Both the position numbers and the translations under genes were made by a program. From Cunninghamia lanceolata (lineage: Eukaryota; Streptophyta; Pinopsida; Cupressales; Cupressaceae), in the NCBI GenBank assembly GCA_027924645.1, contig BSBN01000334.1, positions 7,310,501 to 7,374,500 of the forward strand: 64,000 bases of DNA, given 5' to 3'. Positions 1-11,840 of the stretch are shown piece by piece. The notes under the pieces are model-generated. The model saw only the letters and a program-made list of their open reading frames with translations, was not told the origin of the DNA and ran no database searches. The number at the start of each line of letters is the position of its first letter. Positions within the stretch are counted from its first letter, which is position 1.

Positions 1-757
1 CAAACGAACAATTACGCCTATTCCCATGGGTGTAAAGTTGAGTAAAAATGATGAAAGCAAAAAGGTAGATTCTACTTTGTATAAAAGTTTGGTTGGAAGT
101 TTAATGTACTTAACTGCAACAAGACCAGATATCATGTATGCAGTAAGCTTGATAAGAAGGTAAAAGAATACTAAGGTATGTGAAAGGGACTGCAAATCAT
201 GGATTTTTTTATGAAAAGAAGGGTGTTTTGAGGTTAACTAGTTATACAGATAGTGATTGGGCTGGAAATCAAGATGATAGGAAAAGTACTTTTGGATATG
301 CTTTTAATCTTGGGTCAGGTGTAATTTCATGGTCTTCAAAGAAACAACCCATTGTTGCATTGTCCTCAGCAGAAACATAATATGTGGTAGCCACTTCAGC
401 AGGTTGTCAAGCAGTTTGGTTACGAAGGATGCTTGAAGCATTGATGCAGCCCCAAATGGAAGAAACAATTATATTTTGTGATAATCAATCAGCCATTGTA
501 CTTTCTAAAAATCCAGTCTTTCATGGATGAAGCAAGCACATAGACATCAAATTTTATTTCATCAGAGAGCTGGTTAAAAATAGTGAAATCAAACTTTTTT
601 ATTGCAGTTCCAAAGATCAGGTTGCTAACATTTTGACAAAACCTTTGAAAGAAGAAGATTTCAATGGACTGAAGAATTTTTTAGGGATGAGAAGCTGTCC
701 CACAAATCAGATTTTAGGGAGGAAGTTAAAATAAGAAAAATCAGACTTGTCTTTGTC
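1..757 (+). pseudogene. Copia retrotransposon pol, 3' end (reverse transcriptase tail and RNase H), degraded
   Basis: The window opens inside the pol gene of a Ty1/Copia element, called F here. From position 180 the frame reads YVKGTANHGFFYE and then TDSDWAG, the usual start of Copia RNase H with a catalytic Asp. It continues through SWSSKKQPIVALSSAET, a TAA stop at 378-380, FCDNQSAIVLSKNP, HIDIKF and finally a VANILTKPL-like tail. Another stop (TGA, 528-530) replaces the Arg expected before SKHID. The first 170 bases are frameshifted. The element is therefore dead, but its domain order is clear. It belongs to a different family from the Copia at the right end of the window. It runs directly into its 3' LTR. 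Confidence 0.85.
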
Positions 758-1017
758 TGTTGGGAATGTTTCCCAAACATTTTCTGCATTTCTTTCTTTG
801 TTTGGGAAAGTTTCCCATCTTAGTTTTTAGTTTACTTTTTCAGTAGTTGTTTTCTGTATATATTTCAGTTTTCTCTCAATAAAGTTTGATGAAGACATTT
901 TGCAGCAAGCATATCATTTGTCTTCTCTGTCTCTGTCTCTCTGTTTTAAGTTATATTTTTTTTCTAGTTTATTTGCTAGGTATTGGCATTTGTTTTTTAG
1001 TTTAATCTTTTCTAACA
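758..1017 (+). repeat. 3' LTR of Copia element F
   Basis: The segment begins TGTTGGGAATG and ends TCTAACA, giving the TGTT...AACA ends typical of Copia LTRs, and is about 260 bp long. Inside are a TATATA box (857-862) and an AATAAA polyadenylation signal (878-883). A purine-rich stretch (AGGGAGGAAG) lies upstream, between the end of pol and the LTR. The right edge coincides with the point where GRAS homology stops. The 5-bp target repeat would be GTGCA (1018-1022), but its partner is outside the window. Confidence 0.75.
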
Positions 1018-2075
1018 GTGCAATAGAGAAGCACCTCACTGAATCTATTCTGCAAAAGATGAAGAATTATGCTTCGCTTCTATTTCGTAAGTCACCATTA
1101 TCTGAGGCCTCAGTTTCTTGATAACACTTAAAAGATTGTCCAGAAGGACCGGGTCGTATAAGAAACTTCTCAGAATAATTGGAGCGTACACTGCCAGTGC
1201 CTCAACAGATTTAACAGTGAACAAATCTTCCTTAATATCCTCTTTGTTTAGGATCTCCACAATGCTGTACGAGAACGGAATGGCCAATGATTTAGCGAGC
1301 TCATGAAGTCTATTTCCGCTTTTTCTAAGCCCTTCGCCATTCATACCAACTGCTGTAATCTTGAGAAGCTCAAGAGCAGGTAGAGAAGAAGAAACAGCTC
1401 TGTGCGCAAGATACTCCATTAATACTGTCCATTGCGACCCAATTCTCATCCCGAGATCAATTACATGAATTTTTCTTGCATCCCCCACGGTGTCTATGAT
1501 TGCCTGCACAGACGTGAACTGCAGCACTTTGCAATAGGGTAGCACTTTGTTTTGGTAAGCAACGAGACTACAAAATTCTTTTTTGTCAAACTCACTGTCA
1601 ATATTGAAGGCAAAATCTGGGACTGGTTTAGCTACGTTGCCTAACATGCCCAGAGTCTGGAGTTGGATTCTATCCTGTAGGGCGCTGGAGATATAATAGG
1701 CAAACCTCTGTGTGGGAGGCCCCATCTGACAAGACAAATTCTTGCATTTGCTCACCAGCTGAGCAGCGTGATCATATTTCCCGTTGCCTATCATTCTTCC
1801 AGAGGCTAACAGAAGTTGAACCAATTCCAACCCCTCATTAACTCCTTCGAAATTCAGGATTTGCTCAGACGATAAGATATCCTTATTTGCTAGAATCTGG
1901 GAATTCTCTGCTTCAGAAAGTTCCTTCAACTGCCCGGACATCATATAATTATTTATCAGCTCCCCCTTCAATGGAAATATTTGAAATAAATTATGGCAGT
2001 GAGCTCCTCTCCGAAGGGAATCATTTCATGGTCTGGCAGTGCAAAAGTGTCGTCCATGGCCATCGCCAGTTCCAT
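1018..2075 (-). pseudogene. GRAS-family transcription factor, truncated by Copia and frameshifted
   Basis: GRAS proteins are plant nuclear transcription regulators (the DELLA, SCARECROW and PAT families). On the minus strand the likely ATG is at 2075 (MELAMAMDDTFALPDHEM). That frame ends in a stop near 1970, and the GRAS domain continues in another frame from about 1971 down to 1045. Recognisable parts in order are leucine heptad I (EGLELVQLLLASGRM), the VHIID block (KIHVIDLGMRIGSQW), leucine heptad II (RLHELAKSLAIPF) and the start of the region before PFYRE (LRPQIMVTYEIEAKHN). After SSFA a second frameshift gives a stop, yet the shifted frame goes on as NRFSEVLLYC, which is proper GRAS sequence, up to the base where the Copia LTR begins. 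The PFYRE and SAW motifs are absent and should lie beyond the Copia element, left of the window. The subfamily is not certain. Confidence 0.85.
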
Positions 2076-2390
2076 TGTTAGATACACCCTACTTCTCTTT
2101 CTTTGCTGCAAATTGCTTTCAATATTTACTCCAGGCATTGGAAGAGTACTTTAGAAAGACATAATTAAGTAGTGAGGGCGGAAAAGACTAGATTTCACAT
2201 CTACTCGAGAGAAACAAAATAATGTCCTCATCTTTTGCTACAAAGTTACTATCGCCATCACATCAGATACAACGAGATACATACAATTCGGCACAGATCG
2301 GCAGAACTGATTTGGACGGCATATCTAGCTGGCATAGTTTAGGGGATTTATTTGAAGGGGTCTAAATTTGTTCAGTTTATGCTCAATCCA
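2076..2390. other. 5' flank of the GRAS relic, no gene seen
   Basis: This stretch lies upstream of the minus-strand GRAS start. It is less AT-rich than what follows and holds no coding region. It may include the old promoter, but I see no convincing TATA box. Confidence 0.4.
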
Positions 2391-5300
2391 TCATTTTTTC
2401 TACTTAATCAAAGGTCTAAATTTTATTTTCATTGCAATAGGAGACATTGCTAAGTGGCAAGCTGATTATAATGTGTTAGTATTTATGTGATAACAGTATT
2501 AGAATGTCCTTATCACACATTTGTAGCCATTTTAGTCTCTTTTGCTTTTGTGTGTTCTATCATGTTTCTATCCCTTTTCCCTAGTTTATGATGTCTCCTA
2601 GCCATGTCATTGCCCTTTTACCATGTTGTCTTACCTTTCATTATGTCTCCTAAGTGGTGTTATACAATTAGTTATTAGCCCAACCACATGTTCTAGTCTT
2701 CAATTTTACGTTTCCTAAGTTGTTGACACTTTTCACCCTTGTTTCAACATTAGTAAGTTATCCTTAGGTAGGTTTCTCATGTAAACCACACCCATTCCCT
2801 TTCTAAAACATGTCTACATGAGAAAATTTGCCACAAAAATAATCAATTTTAGCTGCACACCTTCAAGATTAACATTCCATTAAAAATCTGGTCCCAACCT
2901 TATTAGAGGTCGCCACCAGCACTTTGACTCCCACCAAGTTTTCAATCTCTTGAGAAACCCTTTAGATTGAATATCATTTAATACCATACCTATCCATAAT
3001 CAATAGACATCTCTCCAAATTCTATCAAAAAAACTATAAATAGGTCCAACCTTTGCCTCATTTAACTTAGAAAAAGTAATTTTGGGCATAGACCATCAAG
3101 GATTTCTATTTTTAGGATGAGAAAGATCGTTGAAAAGTAGTTTATATACTTAGTGAGTGAGTTAGCCTCACAATAAAATCATCAAAATATTATTATCACG
3201 CTCATGTAAATCACCCAGTGAAGTTCCTTCCAAGTAGGTCCTAAATTTTCATGTTTTCAAGCAAGGTATGAATTTATTTGATGGGTTATATATGCAAATA
3301 CATATATTTTTCTAAGGTATTGTAGGTGTCTCTTCTCCATACATCTCACCACACTTCCAAGTGATCGTCCTTCCATTTACATTCTATTTGATGCCATTTT
3401 TCATCCCAATCCTTCACCATAAGTTAGTTTGCATCCACCCAAGAGTAGTTTTCCCGAAATTAAATATTTTATTCAAAACCCTTATAACAACCACTTGTTC
3501 TTTAGAATATCAATCCATAATAATTACTTTTCCATCTAGACATGTTTCCTATCACCCCAATGTTGTTGTGTGTCCACTTTATCACCTTCCCAAAGATCCT
3601 AGGCAAATACAAATCCAAATTCTATTAGAGGTCCTAGAAAATATTGATTCCACACCACATACCAGTCCTCTTCCAACCTCCAAAACTATTTTTAACTAAG
3701 CTTACTTTCATTATCCAAACCATTTCTCACACCTCATCTTGCTTGTATGGTTTCCAAAAACCTTAGATCTAGGTTTTGAAGGATTCATGGTGTAAATGTA
3801 TTTTCAAATTAGTTTATTTTCCTATTTTGATTTATCATCATGTATTTCATCTTTTCTATCATGTGGCTCCATGTTTCAACATCCACAAGGGTGTTATATA
3901 AGGTAAACTCCCCTTCTAACCCTTATTTTTGTAGGGTCCTCCATTGAAGACATTCAAGTTGCATGTTTATTATAAAGACAATCATAGGTTATAAGAAAAG
4001 TAGACTTTTCAGCATCATTGATCCAATTACCACTTTCCATAACATTAAAGATCACAATCTCAACTTTCCTAAGGAGCTAACCATCATAGGAGGGCTTAGC
4101 CTTCCTACTGGCTATCCACTTTTGGACTTGGCCTTCTTGTTTTCCATCCACCTTTTGACCTAGCCTTCCTAATAGTCATCTAGCTTTAGACCTAGCTACC
4201 ATGTCTCTAAAATAGATTAAAATTAGCTCAAAATTTATTCAAATCAGCTTTGAAGGTCCTTTAGATCATTCCAAGCTTATCCATGATTAGAAAATACCAA
4301 TATATCAAGTATACATATGTCATTTTATCAATTTGAAATTTCAAAATGTAGTACTTTAGTTTTGTCGTCCATTTGTAGGAATAACTTGTAGTTTGAGAAT
4401 TAAGACCTTGGTATACACTTTTCACATTGTCTATAGTCAACCCTCCTAATCACGAGTCCTCATTCATCAATTCATTAGGTGAACTCATTCCATGTTTCTC
4501 ATGTTCATATTTTATTCAACTCATTTATTGGCTAGTTACAAGTTTGTTGTTGATTAGAGGCTCTCTAATTTTTTATTGATAAATTTAAACCAATAAGAGG
4601 GTGCATTATATAGAGCCTAATAGACCTAGAAAGATACAAATATCCATCACTCTTCAGTTAGTGGTTATACAAGGTAGTGGACTTAGCCTTCCTATAGGCT
4701 ATCCATCTTTGGATCTAGCTACCAATTTTGCAATTTTAGCCTAGATTTAACATGCAAATCCTTAATGTAGTTACTATTACTTTTCATAAGTGGCCCAAGT
4801 CAAGAAAGTTGCATCTTAACCTTTTTACTTATATCTTTTCATAGCACAAAAAAACATTTACATGTTTCTAGTACGTCACATTATCTAGCTTTAGTTATCA
4901 TTCAATTGGATTATCAACTGTAGTTCACTAGAGGTGTACAATTGAGATTTGGCAAGTTGGAGCCAACCCTAGGAATCCTTATATGGTATTAGTTTGCATA
5001 CTCATACATACATGTTGTTTTTACATAATCTAAATTTATATTTAGTTTAGAGCATCTTGCATATACTGCAATAGAATAAACTAAACTTGCACTATACACC
5101 ATGCCTTTTAAGAGAGACAAATGTTCTTCCTACTTGTTAGGAGATGCTCATATTTCATCTCTCACATTTTGGTGAACCTATCATGTCCTACTAGTTGAGC
5201 ATTTTGGTCAAAATCTTAAGATACAACTCCTTGTTGTGTTTCATTAGGTCCTCCCTAGCCTACTGTTAGCAGCACACTTTCATTTGCCGTCCATCTCCCT

Positions 5301-6842
5301 ATTTCAATTTCATTACTCTTGACCTTATTAACCATATTCACCATCCTTTCCTTGATCCTCATATTCTAAAGATTTCCTTTATCCATGGCTATCTATACCA
5401 AGTTCAACAATCCTCAATTTTTCTACAACTCCTCCACCAAAACCCAAGCCCTTACCCTTATCATTACCATTTTGAATAGAATCATTCCTTGAAATCATCA
5501 TTTGATTGTGTCACTCCTTCCATCATTCACCATCCTTATTTCCCTACATTTATCCAACAATGCCCTAATGCCCTAGCCTTAATTCCACCTGCACCCATAA
5601 TGGAAGATTTATTACTCCCACTAACAGAACTTTTGATAACCATTTTATTGACCCACTCATATATAATTCAAGCATATCCCATCCTCAAGATAATGATGAA
5701 CTTCTATAACTCTCCTTACAAGGATCCTTACATCTCATCTCTCTTAGATCACCACCTAGTGCAAGATCATCAGCGGTGAAATAGTGGCAATGTAAGAAAA
5801 AGTCATGTGAAAGTGTTAGGTAAAATTGTGAAACACATTTTTATCCTCAGAATTTGGCTTGGTAAGTGAAAAAAATGGATATTCGCTTTTCCAAAATGGA
5901 TAATCTATTTTCTGACATTTTCATTGCCACTTCGAGGTATTGTTTGACCCATGATGATCTCACACTCACCCAGAGTCAACTTGTTCCTCTGTCCAACCAA
6001 GCTCTTACCTTTATTTTATTCATCCACAATAGTTTCATGAGTCTCCCCATGCTTTATTACACCTAGTAGCATGCCAAATCCCCTTACCTCTCCGCATTAC
6101 CCTATCTCATAATACACCACCCATTTCCCCACACATGCCTCACAACTCCAACCTCCACCCCAAGTCAATATCTCTTTACCCATACCTCCCTCATCATATG
6201 ATCCACTTGACCCAAACATTGTCACCACATATACCACCAATCCTCCTATTATTCCACTATCATTTGATATTTATCCCACCCAACTCACAAATTGGACTTA
6301 CATTTGTGAAAATTTGAAAGAGTTAGAAATATATTTGGAGGATCTTATACTTCCACTTCATCAGCCATTAGATGGATTCAATCACCCCTAGCCATGGACA
6401 TAATTTCCAATCCATCTCCTCCTAACATGGCATCAATAAAGATGGAAAGATACAATAGCCATGGGGACTCAATTTGTTGCATTAAACTTTTTTATACCCT
6501 AGCAACTACCATACCAACCTCCAATGCTACCTTAACCAAACATTTCCCCACCACATTGATAGTTGATGCCTTAGATTGGTTGTACACATACATCTAGATC
6601 TATCTATTCCTTTTTTGATATTGTCAATAGCTTCACTTGTCACTCTCAATTTATCATAAAACCAAAAGTCTTATTGTTTCAACTATCACATTACAAACAA
6701 CAAATTATTGAAAGAGTCCATGAATTTACAATGTAATTCTTCTCTTTACTTATTAATATAAACTTCAAACCTATAGATAAAGTGTTGCAACTTCTCTAAT
6801 TTGAAAGTTTATTTACCCACATCCAAGATAAGCTAATTTCAA
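2391..6842 (+). mobile_element. Strongly decayed Gypsy-type relic (probable LTR, leader and gag)
   Basis: There is no intact gene over this 4.4 kb. The strongest evidence is the gag remnant at 6394-6600 (listed separately), preceded by low-complexity, Pro/His/Ile-rich plus-strand ORFs such as 5489-5779 and 6135-6317. At about 5168 the sequence TTTTGGTGAACCTATCATG resembles a worn form of the primer binding site seen in Gypsy C (TTTTGGTACCCACCATGG). The bases before it end in CACA, as an LTR would. That would make 2.4-5.2 kb an LTR, but I found no matching second LTR. A short motif (CTTAGCCTTCCTA plus a GGCTATCCA-like part) recurs near 4096 and 4682 and partly at about 4160. The family is uncertain. 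Confidence 0.4.
6380..6660 (+). pseudogene. Gypsy gag (retrotrans_gag domain) remnant
   Basis: The frame starting at 6394 reads MDIISNPSPPNMASIKMERY and continues NSHGD...FYTLATTIPTSN...HFPTTL...DALDWLY. This matches the usual order of the plant Gypsy gag domain: a proline-rich lead, then K-x-YNGxGDP, then a LFPxSLxxxALDWFY block. A TAG follows at about 6595, and the next 60 bases (IYLFLF, YCQ) still look like the gag continuation with several stops. The host element cannot be assigned to a clade. Confidence 0.55.
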
Positions 6843-7088
6843 AAAACTCATTAATTATCCAAGCGAGCTTTACAATCCACTAAAATTGATCCTATACTTG
6901 TTAAATATCAACAAAAATTCCCATCCTATGAGAGAATAAGATGAAACACATTTACTTTCTCCAACAAAATCATTAACTATCCAAACGAGCTTTACAAGCC
7001 GCTGAAATTGATCCTATACTTGTTAAATATCAACAAAAATTCCCATCCTATGAGAGAATAAGATAAAACACATTTACTTCCTCCAACA
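6843..7088 (+). repeat. Two-copy tandem duplication, period about 122 bp
   Basis: The segment around CATTAATTATCCAAGCGAGC (from 6849) recurs as CATTAACTATCCAAACGAGC (from 6971). Both copies end at a CTCCAACA block (about 6959 and 7081). Only a handful of substitutions separate the two copies. No coding content is visible. Confidence 0.8.
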
Positions 7089-7389
7089 ATCTCCCGCAAC
7101 ACTTATTACCTTTTTCTTATAGGGAGAGGATTGATTTAGTTTCTATGAGCAAAACATAGACTAAACTAAATCATAGCACATTCACCTCATCTTGTGCTTA
7201 CCACTGCAAACTTGGCCATTCCACAAATCAATGTTGCACATCATTCAAATAAATTTAATATCTTGTCAATAATGGGCCCCTTAAAGTATAACTTACCACA
7301 AAATATCATAAACGAATCTACTTCCCCGATAAACCACCATAACTAAACACTTAAGCAAATATTTCAATTTCTACACATAAAAATATTCT

Positions 7390-7835
7390 ATAATAAACAA
7401 AGTGGAATGATAATGTATAAGATTTCGTGAACGTTTAGCGAGGAAATGTCCAAGGTTTTAAAATAGCAAAGTTGTTTTCCAGCCGTCCCCCCGTGATTGA
7501 GCTTGTTGTCCGTAGTAAGAGATGCAAATGTAATGTGTCTTGTTTTTATTGCATGACTCACTTCTAGCTTTCCCCGCCTCGTCTCTTTCATTTGTTCTTT
7601 TCATCCTAAGCTCGAGTTCTTATATAGTAGCGGAATGAAATCGACGGTGTAGAAATCTATTATAAACGTCGTTGATTCACTGTCGAACAGATTTCAGTTG
7701 GTGACGTCAAATCGCGACAGATTCCACGTAGAGTACTGCTACGATTGAAGGGGACGCTTGCAATTTTGTTAGAGTCGTTGATCGACCATCGGAGGTGTCA
7801 GATTTTGTCATCTGAGTTAATAATTATTCTTAAAC
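7390..7835 (-). repeat. Inverted-duplicate arm 1: promoter-like segment with a 48-codon ORF
   Basis: On the minus strand this arm has an upstream part with a TACGTGGA element and a TTTGACGTCA element. A TATA-like CTATATAAG (rc of 7619-7627) follows, then an ATG at 7604 opening a 48-codon frame (MKRTNERDEAGKARSESC..., stop at 7458). The same arrangement, on the plus strand and more decayed, is found at 9044-9443. The decay is mostly CG to TG or CA. I do not recognise the protein. It looks like the promoter and first exon of an unknown gene, copied twice in opposite orientation. This arm is the better preserved one. Confidence 0.6.
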
Positions 7836-9043
7836 CCTATTAAAATCTTTTCTCCATGGTTTTAATGATTTTCACACTCTACTTAAATATCATCCATTTC
7901 AATGGTCAAACAATCAATAACAATTTTACACCTCATTTACAATAAAAAATGTCAAATATTTGTCTTATTTTTATTGGCCAAAAATTGACCTTTGACTGTT
8001 GAAGCGGATGATATTTAAGAACAACCATTATTTCATGAAACTTTTGTTATAATTCCAAGGTTGTGGACTTGCTATCCTTAAACATGTCTATTTGATGGCA
8101 CTTTTGTTATAATTCATTGCAGACTTATTATCCTAGTTGTCCGTGTTGGAAAAGCTTGCCCAGCTAGTGCGTTGTAAAACGATTGGCTGGTTGAAATCCC
8201 ATCGACAGAGATGCTTTTGACAAATTAGTCGACAATCAAGGTCATTAAACAGGTCAACAATATTGCAGTGAAGAGGTGGACAGTAAAAGTCGATAGCATA
8301 CAGAGTCGAAAAATCCGTAAATAGTCGGCATGACAATGTGCCAGTTGTTTATTGTGGGCAGTCCCTATTTCACTGAAATTCATTGTGTATTTTTCCTTCA
8401 AGATTGGCCATCACAACCATCCTTGAAGTAATTCGGTTCGGTCTTTGGAGTAACTATGCTTGGTTGGGGAATTACCAAGAAGAACTAGGGTTTTTAGAAG
8501 CACAAAATACCAAAATCACAAAAAAATTATAAGCACAATGCTTTTTAGAGTGAATATAAGAATTCTTTTGAAAATTGTCTACCTTCCTAGAACTATGTAC
8601 CTTTACAAAACTCTAACTAACCTATTGTAGAAACTCTAATATAAAGAAGCATATAAAGAAGTAGAGTAAGGACCTAAAGAATGTACTTACCCAGAGAAGG
8701 GTACTTTAGAAATTTTGTTAAACTTGACAACTTCTAGAAGTACATATGACTAAACCACTCTAATATAGGCGCCTTCCGAATAGAGCCAGGGCTAAATATC
8801 ACAATAGCTTAGTCACTGCTTGATTTCTTTGACACTCCAATGAATTTTATGGCTCTAAAATAAATAATTTCAAGGTAGAACATCAAGATATGCTAAGAAA
8901 TGATATCACTTCTGGCTTGTACAATGAAATGATTTTTTTTTATGAATTAACTCTTGGACATATAAAGGTTGAATTCAGACCACCAATTATGGTTAGGAAC
9001 AACATTGTCTGCATTTGCCAGGTCCTGAACTTTCTCCTATAAA
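7836..9043. other. Spacer between the inverted arms, no gene recognised
   Basis: This is AT-rich sequence without a protein match that I can see. A 67-codon minus-strand ORF lies at 8133-8336 in a locally CpG-richer patch with repeated GTCGA words. It has no recognisable motif and may be part of the same unknown gene segment as the flanking arms. Confidence 0.35.
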
Positions 9044-9443
9044 GTGAGACACCCAATGAGGTCCTTCACTCTGTCCTTAAAAGGTAGCAAGGTGCTACAA
9101 AAGGGAAATGAGCTCTTCACACCCAAGCCTGACACATTTAATTCAACACTTCTAGATGGCAAAATCTTCCACCTCTCATGGTCAATCAATGACTCTAGCA
9201 AAATTGTAGCCATCCCCTACAATCATAGTAGTACTTTACGTGGAATTTGTCATGATTTGATGTCAATAACTAAAATTTGTTTAACAGTGGATTGACATTT
9301 ATAATATATTTCTACATCATTGATTGCATTCTGTGACTGTACAAGTAGTTGAGCTTATGATGCAAATAACAAATGAAAGAGACGAAGCGGGGAAAGCTAG
9401 AATTGAGTCATGTAATAACAACAAAAGAATTTATATTTGTATC
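9044..9443 (+). repeat. Inverted-duplicate arm 2, decayed copy of arm 1
   Basis: Read on the plus strand, this segment aligns with the reverse complement of arm 1 over roughly 300 bases, from about 9145 to the T-run at 9444. Paired words include GTAGTACTTTACGTGGAA against GCAGTACTCTACGTGGAA, and AAATGAAAGAGACGAAGCGG against AAATGAAAGAGACGAGGCGG. The ATG at 9360 corresponds to the ATG at 7604, and the frame NERDEAGKAR-x-ESCN is kept. The copy stops abruptly at the T-run of the LINE tail. A weak continuation may exist beyond the LINE, near 13,450 (GCTCAAT, GGGGATGAGGTTGGA), which would mean the LINE inserted into this arm. Confidence 0.6.
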
Positions 9444-9763
9444 TTTTTTTATATTGGATAAATCAAATCAGAAGAATACATGTACAATAAACAACTGTAA
9501 GAACAACTACCGCGAAAACAAAGTAGAACAACAATAATATATCAGCATATCCTTCAACAGCAGGCCTAGAAGAACAACTAGCTCAATGCTACCTTCTACT
9601 GTAACAAACTGTACTAAGCAACAACATGAGACCCCAAAAGCCAATCACAAATTGTCTAAAGGTGAAGCGCTAACAAAACAAAACATAGCCTAGCAAAAAG
9701 AAGGCTATCCAACAACATATAGAAGAGATAAACATCCATCCATCCACCCTGGATAAACCCAAA

Positions 9764-11030
9764 TCAACACAATCCTGAATCTGCTAGATTGTTGAACCTA
9801 TCTATAGAATTCTTCAAATTAACCTCCCATCTTTGTAGCTGTGATTTCAAATAGCTGGCCTGATTAGCAAGGTCCTTATTGACCTTAAGTTGTTCCTTGA
9901 TTGCAGAGGTCAGAATGGACATCTTGAGAGATAAATCAACACAAATCACTTGTATTTCAATCTGTAGGGGAAAGAATGTATGCGAAAGTGCAGCCAAGCA
10001 TCAAAACTTCCATATGTGATTAATGAGAATACTACAACAAGTATTAGAGATCACATTGTGAGAATTGGAACAACCGAGGAGGGTTGATTTCTAGGTCCAA
10101 GTGAAATGAAAGATGGCGGGCAATGTGATCATGAGGGAAGACCACAGAGATCTAGCATGTGAGAAAAACCAAAAACAATGCAGGATGGACTCAACCTTGC
10201 CATAGAAGGGATAAGAGGGAGTAGGATGCCATAATTTAAGGTGTTTCCCAAGTAGAATCTTAATATGGAGAAGTTTCCAAGTAGTGAGTTGGGAGCGAAA
10301 GTCAGCTTTGGACTGCCATATCTGAAAACTAAGTTTATTCCATTTATCTCTACTAAAATTACTCCTCAAAATGTTGTTAAGATGGCGAGAAAGGGGCAGA
10401 CTAGGAAACAACTATTTGTAGATTATCTTGAGAGGGAAATTTCAAATGTTGTAGTCATTGGACCATCTCCAATCTTTAATGAAGTTAGAATGACAACAAG
10501 TGGACAATAAGATTGGAAGATTAGCTGGTACAATTTTTTGGATTTCAAGCACAACTAACTTGTCACTAGAGATAAGTTTAAAACAACCGTTAAGGTGATG
10601 CCAAGGTCTCCAAGTGAAGCTTGTGGGGTTCCATAGGTCCCAAAACACTTGAGTGCCTTTTTTGAACAATTGTTTAGCTTTAAATTCATGAATCATAGCA
10701 AGAGGCTTTTCATTGAGCTGGATCAACCTATTCCACCAGATGGATGAAGTAGCAAAACTCAGTCCATAACTAAAGGTTTGATCAAACCATGATAGCTTGT
10801 GAGAAACCATCTTCTAGGCTTTCCAAATCCTATTAAATGGGGCTGATCCATGGGTCTTGAAAAATGGAGCTAACAAAATCTTATCATGCCAATGAATTAA
10901 GTTCCAAGCATTACCTATTGTAGCAGTTTGTATGAGGAACCAAATTATGTGCCTCCAAGGTGTATCTCCATCCAATGCTCTCACAATCCACTTGGCTGAA
11001 AGACAATCTCCCTTTGGGAAAGGGTCAATG
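9764..11030 (-). pseudogene. LINE ORF2 C-terminal part (zf-RVT-like)
   Basis: Downstream of the solo LTR the LINE frame resumes (IIDPFPKGDCLSAKWIVRAL, about 11,035-10,975), then WRHIIWF and IWWNRLIQLN. It ends in a zf-RVT-like block (FQIWQSKADFRSQLTTWKLL with LHCFWFFSHARSLW, 10,091-10,411). A final 77-codon stretch (9764-9997) is rich in Leu, Lys and Gln and may be the ORF2 tail. Several frameshifts separate the blocks. Confidence 0.7.
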
Positions 11031-11035
11031 ATACC

Positions 11036-11835
11036 TGTAGACACTCAAAATTGTGTAGGTCTTGTTTACACATGACCTTATATGTCTTTGCCCTAGGTCC
11101 TAGTCACATTGTCGACATGAACTTGCATATGTCCCCTAGGTCCTAGTTCATCCCATCTTGATCACCTTCCTGATTAATTAAATAAACCCACATTATTTAA
11201 TTAATCCCACTTGATCACATTCCCAATTAATTAAATAAATCCCATTTATTTAATTAATTGTACCTCTTCACATGTCTCACATAATTCAAATTTAAAATTT
11301 GAATTATTCCCTCATCTCTCATCACATTGTGACACATGTCACATGTCTCATCTCCCACTTAATATGCCTTCACATGTCAATCGAATTCATATTTGAATTA
11401 GATTCCCTTTTATTCTCCTTCATACACTTGTCGCATGACTATGCTTTCTTGATGTGCAAGGAAACCTAATCAATCCTAGCCATTCGTATCATCTAAACCC
11501 TAATCAATCTTGTCCATCCATTCTAACTAGGTCTTTTCTATAAACCTAGCCTCTCTTGAGCCATTTTTGGAGAACAAATCTTCTTCTAGCATCCTTACTC
11601 TGCCGAATTTTCCTCTCAATCTTGCATCATTCTATCTTCCATCCATCAATCATCCATCTTACCATTATGCTGCAGAATCGAGCAATCAACATATCAATCT
11701 TGTGGGTATTAGCTAGAATGTTCATGGGTACGGCATTCTCAACCCTATTGATGGATCATGAGTTGATATGAGGTCTGCATTTGTTTCATTTGCATTGGTT
11801 ATTGATTTCCTTCATGTCGATTTTCCATGATTTCA
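11036..11835 (+). repeat. Solo LTR, 800 bp, with 5-bp target duplication ATACC
   Basis: The insert begins TGTAGACACTCAAAATTG and ends CATGATTTCA (TG...CA). It is flanked by ATACC on both sides (11,031-11,035 and 11,836-11,840). Removing it and one ATACC rejoins the LINE reading GGLGI with the following segment. It contains repeated TTAATTAAATAAA blocks, as does the LTR of Gypsy C (55,513), and its first bases resemble C's TGTATACACC. It is probably a Gypsy LTR left after recombination between the two LTRs of a full element. It may be in either orientation. Confidence 0.85.
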
Positions 11836-11840
11836 ATACC

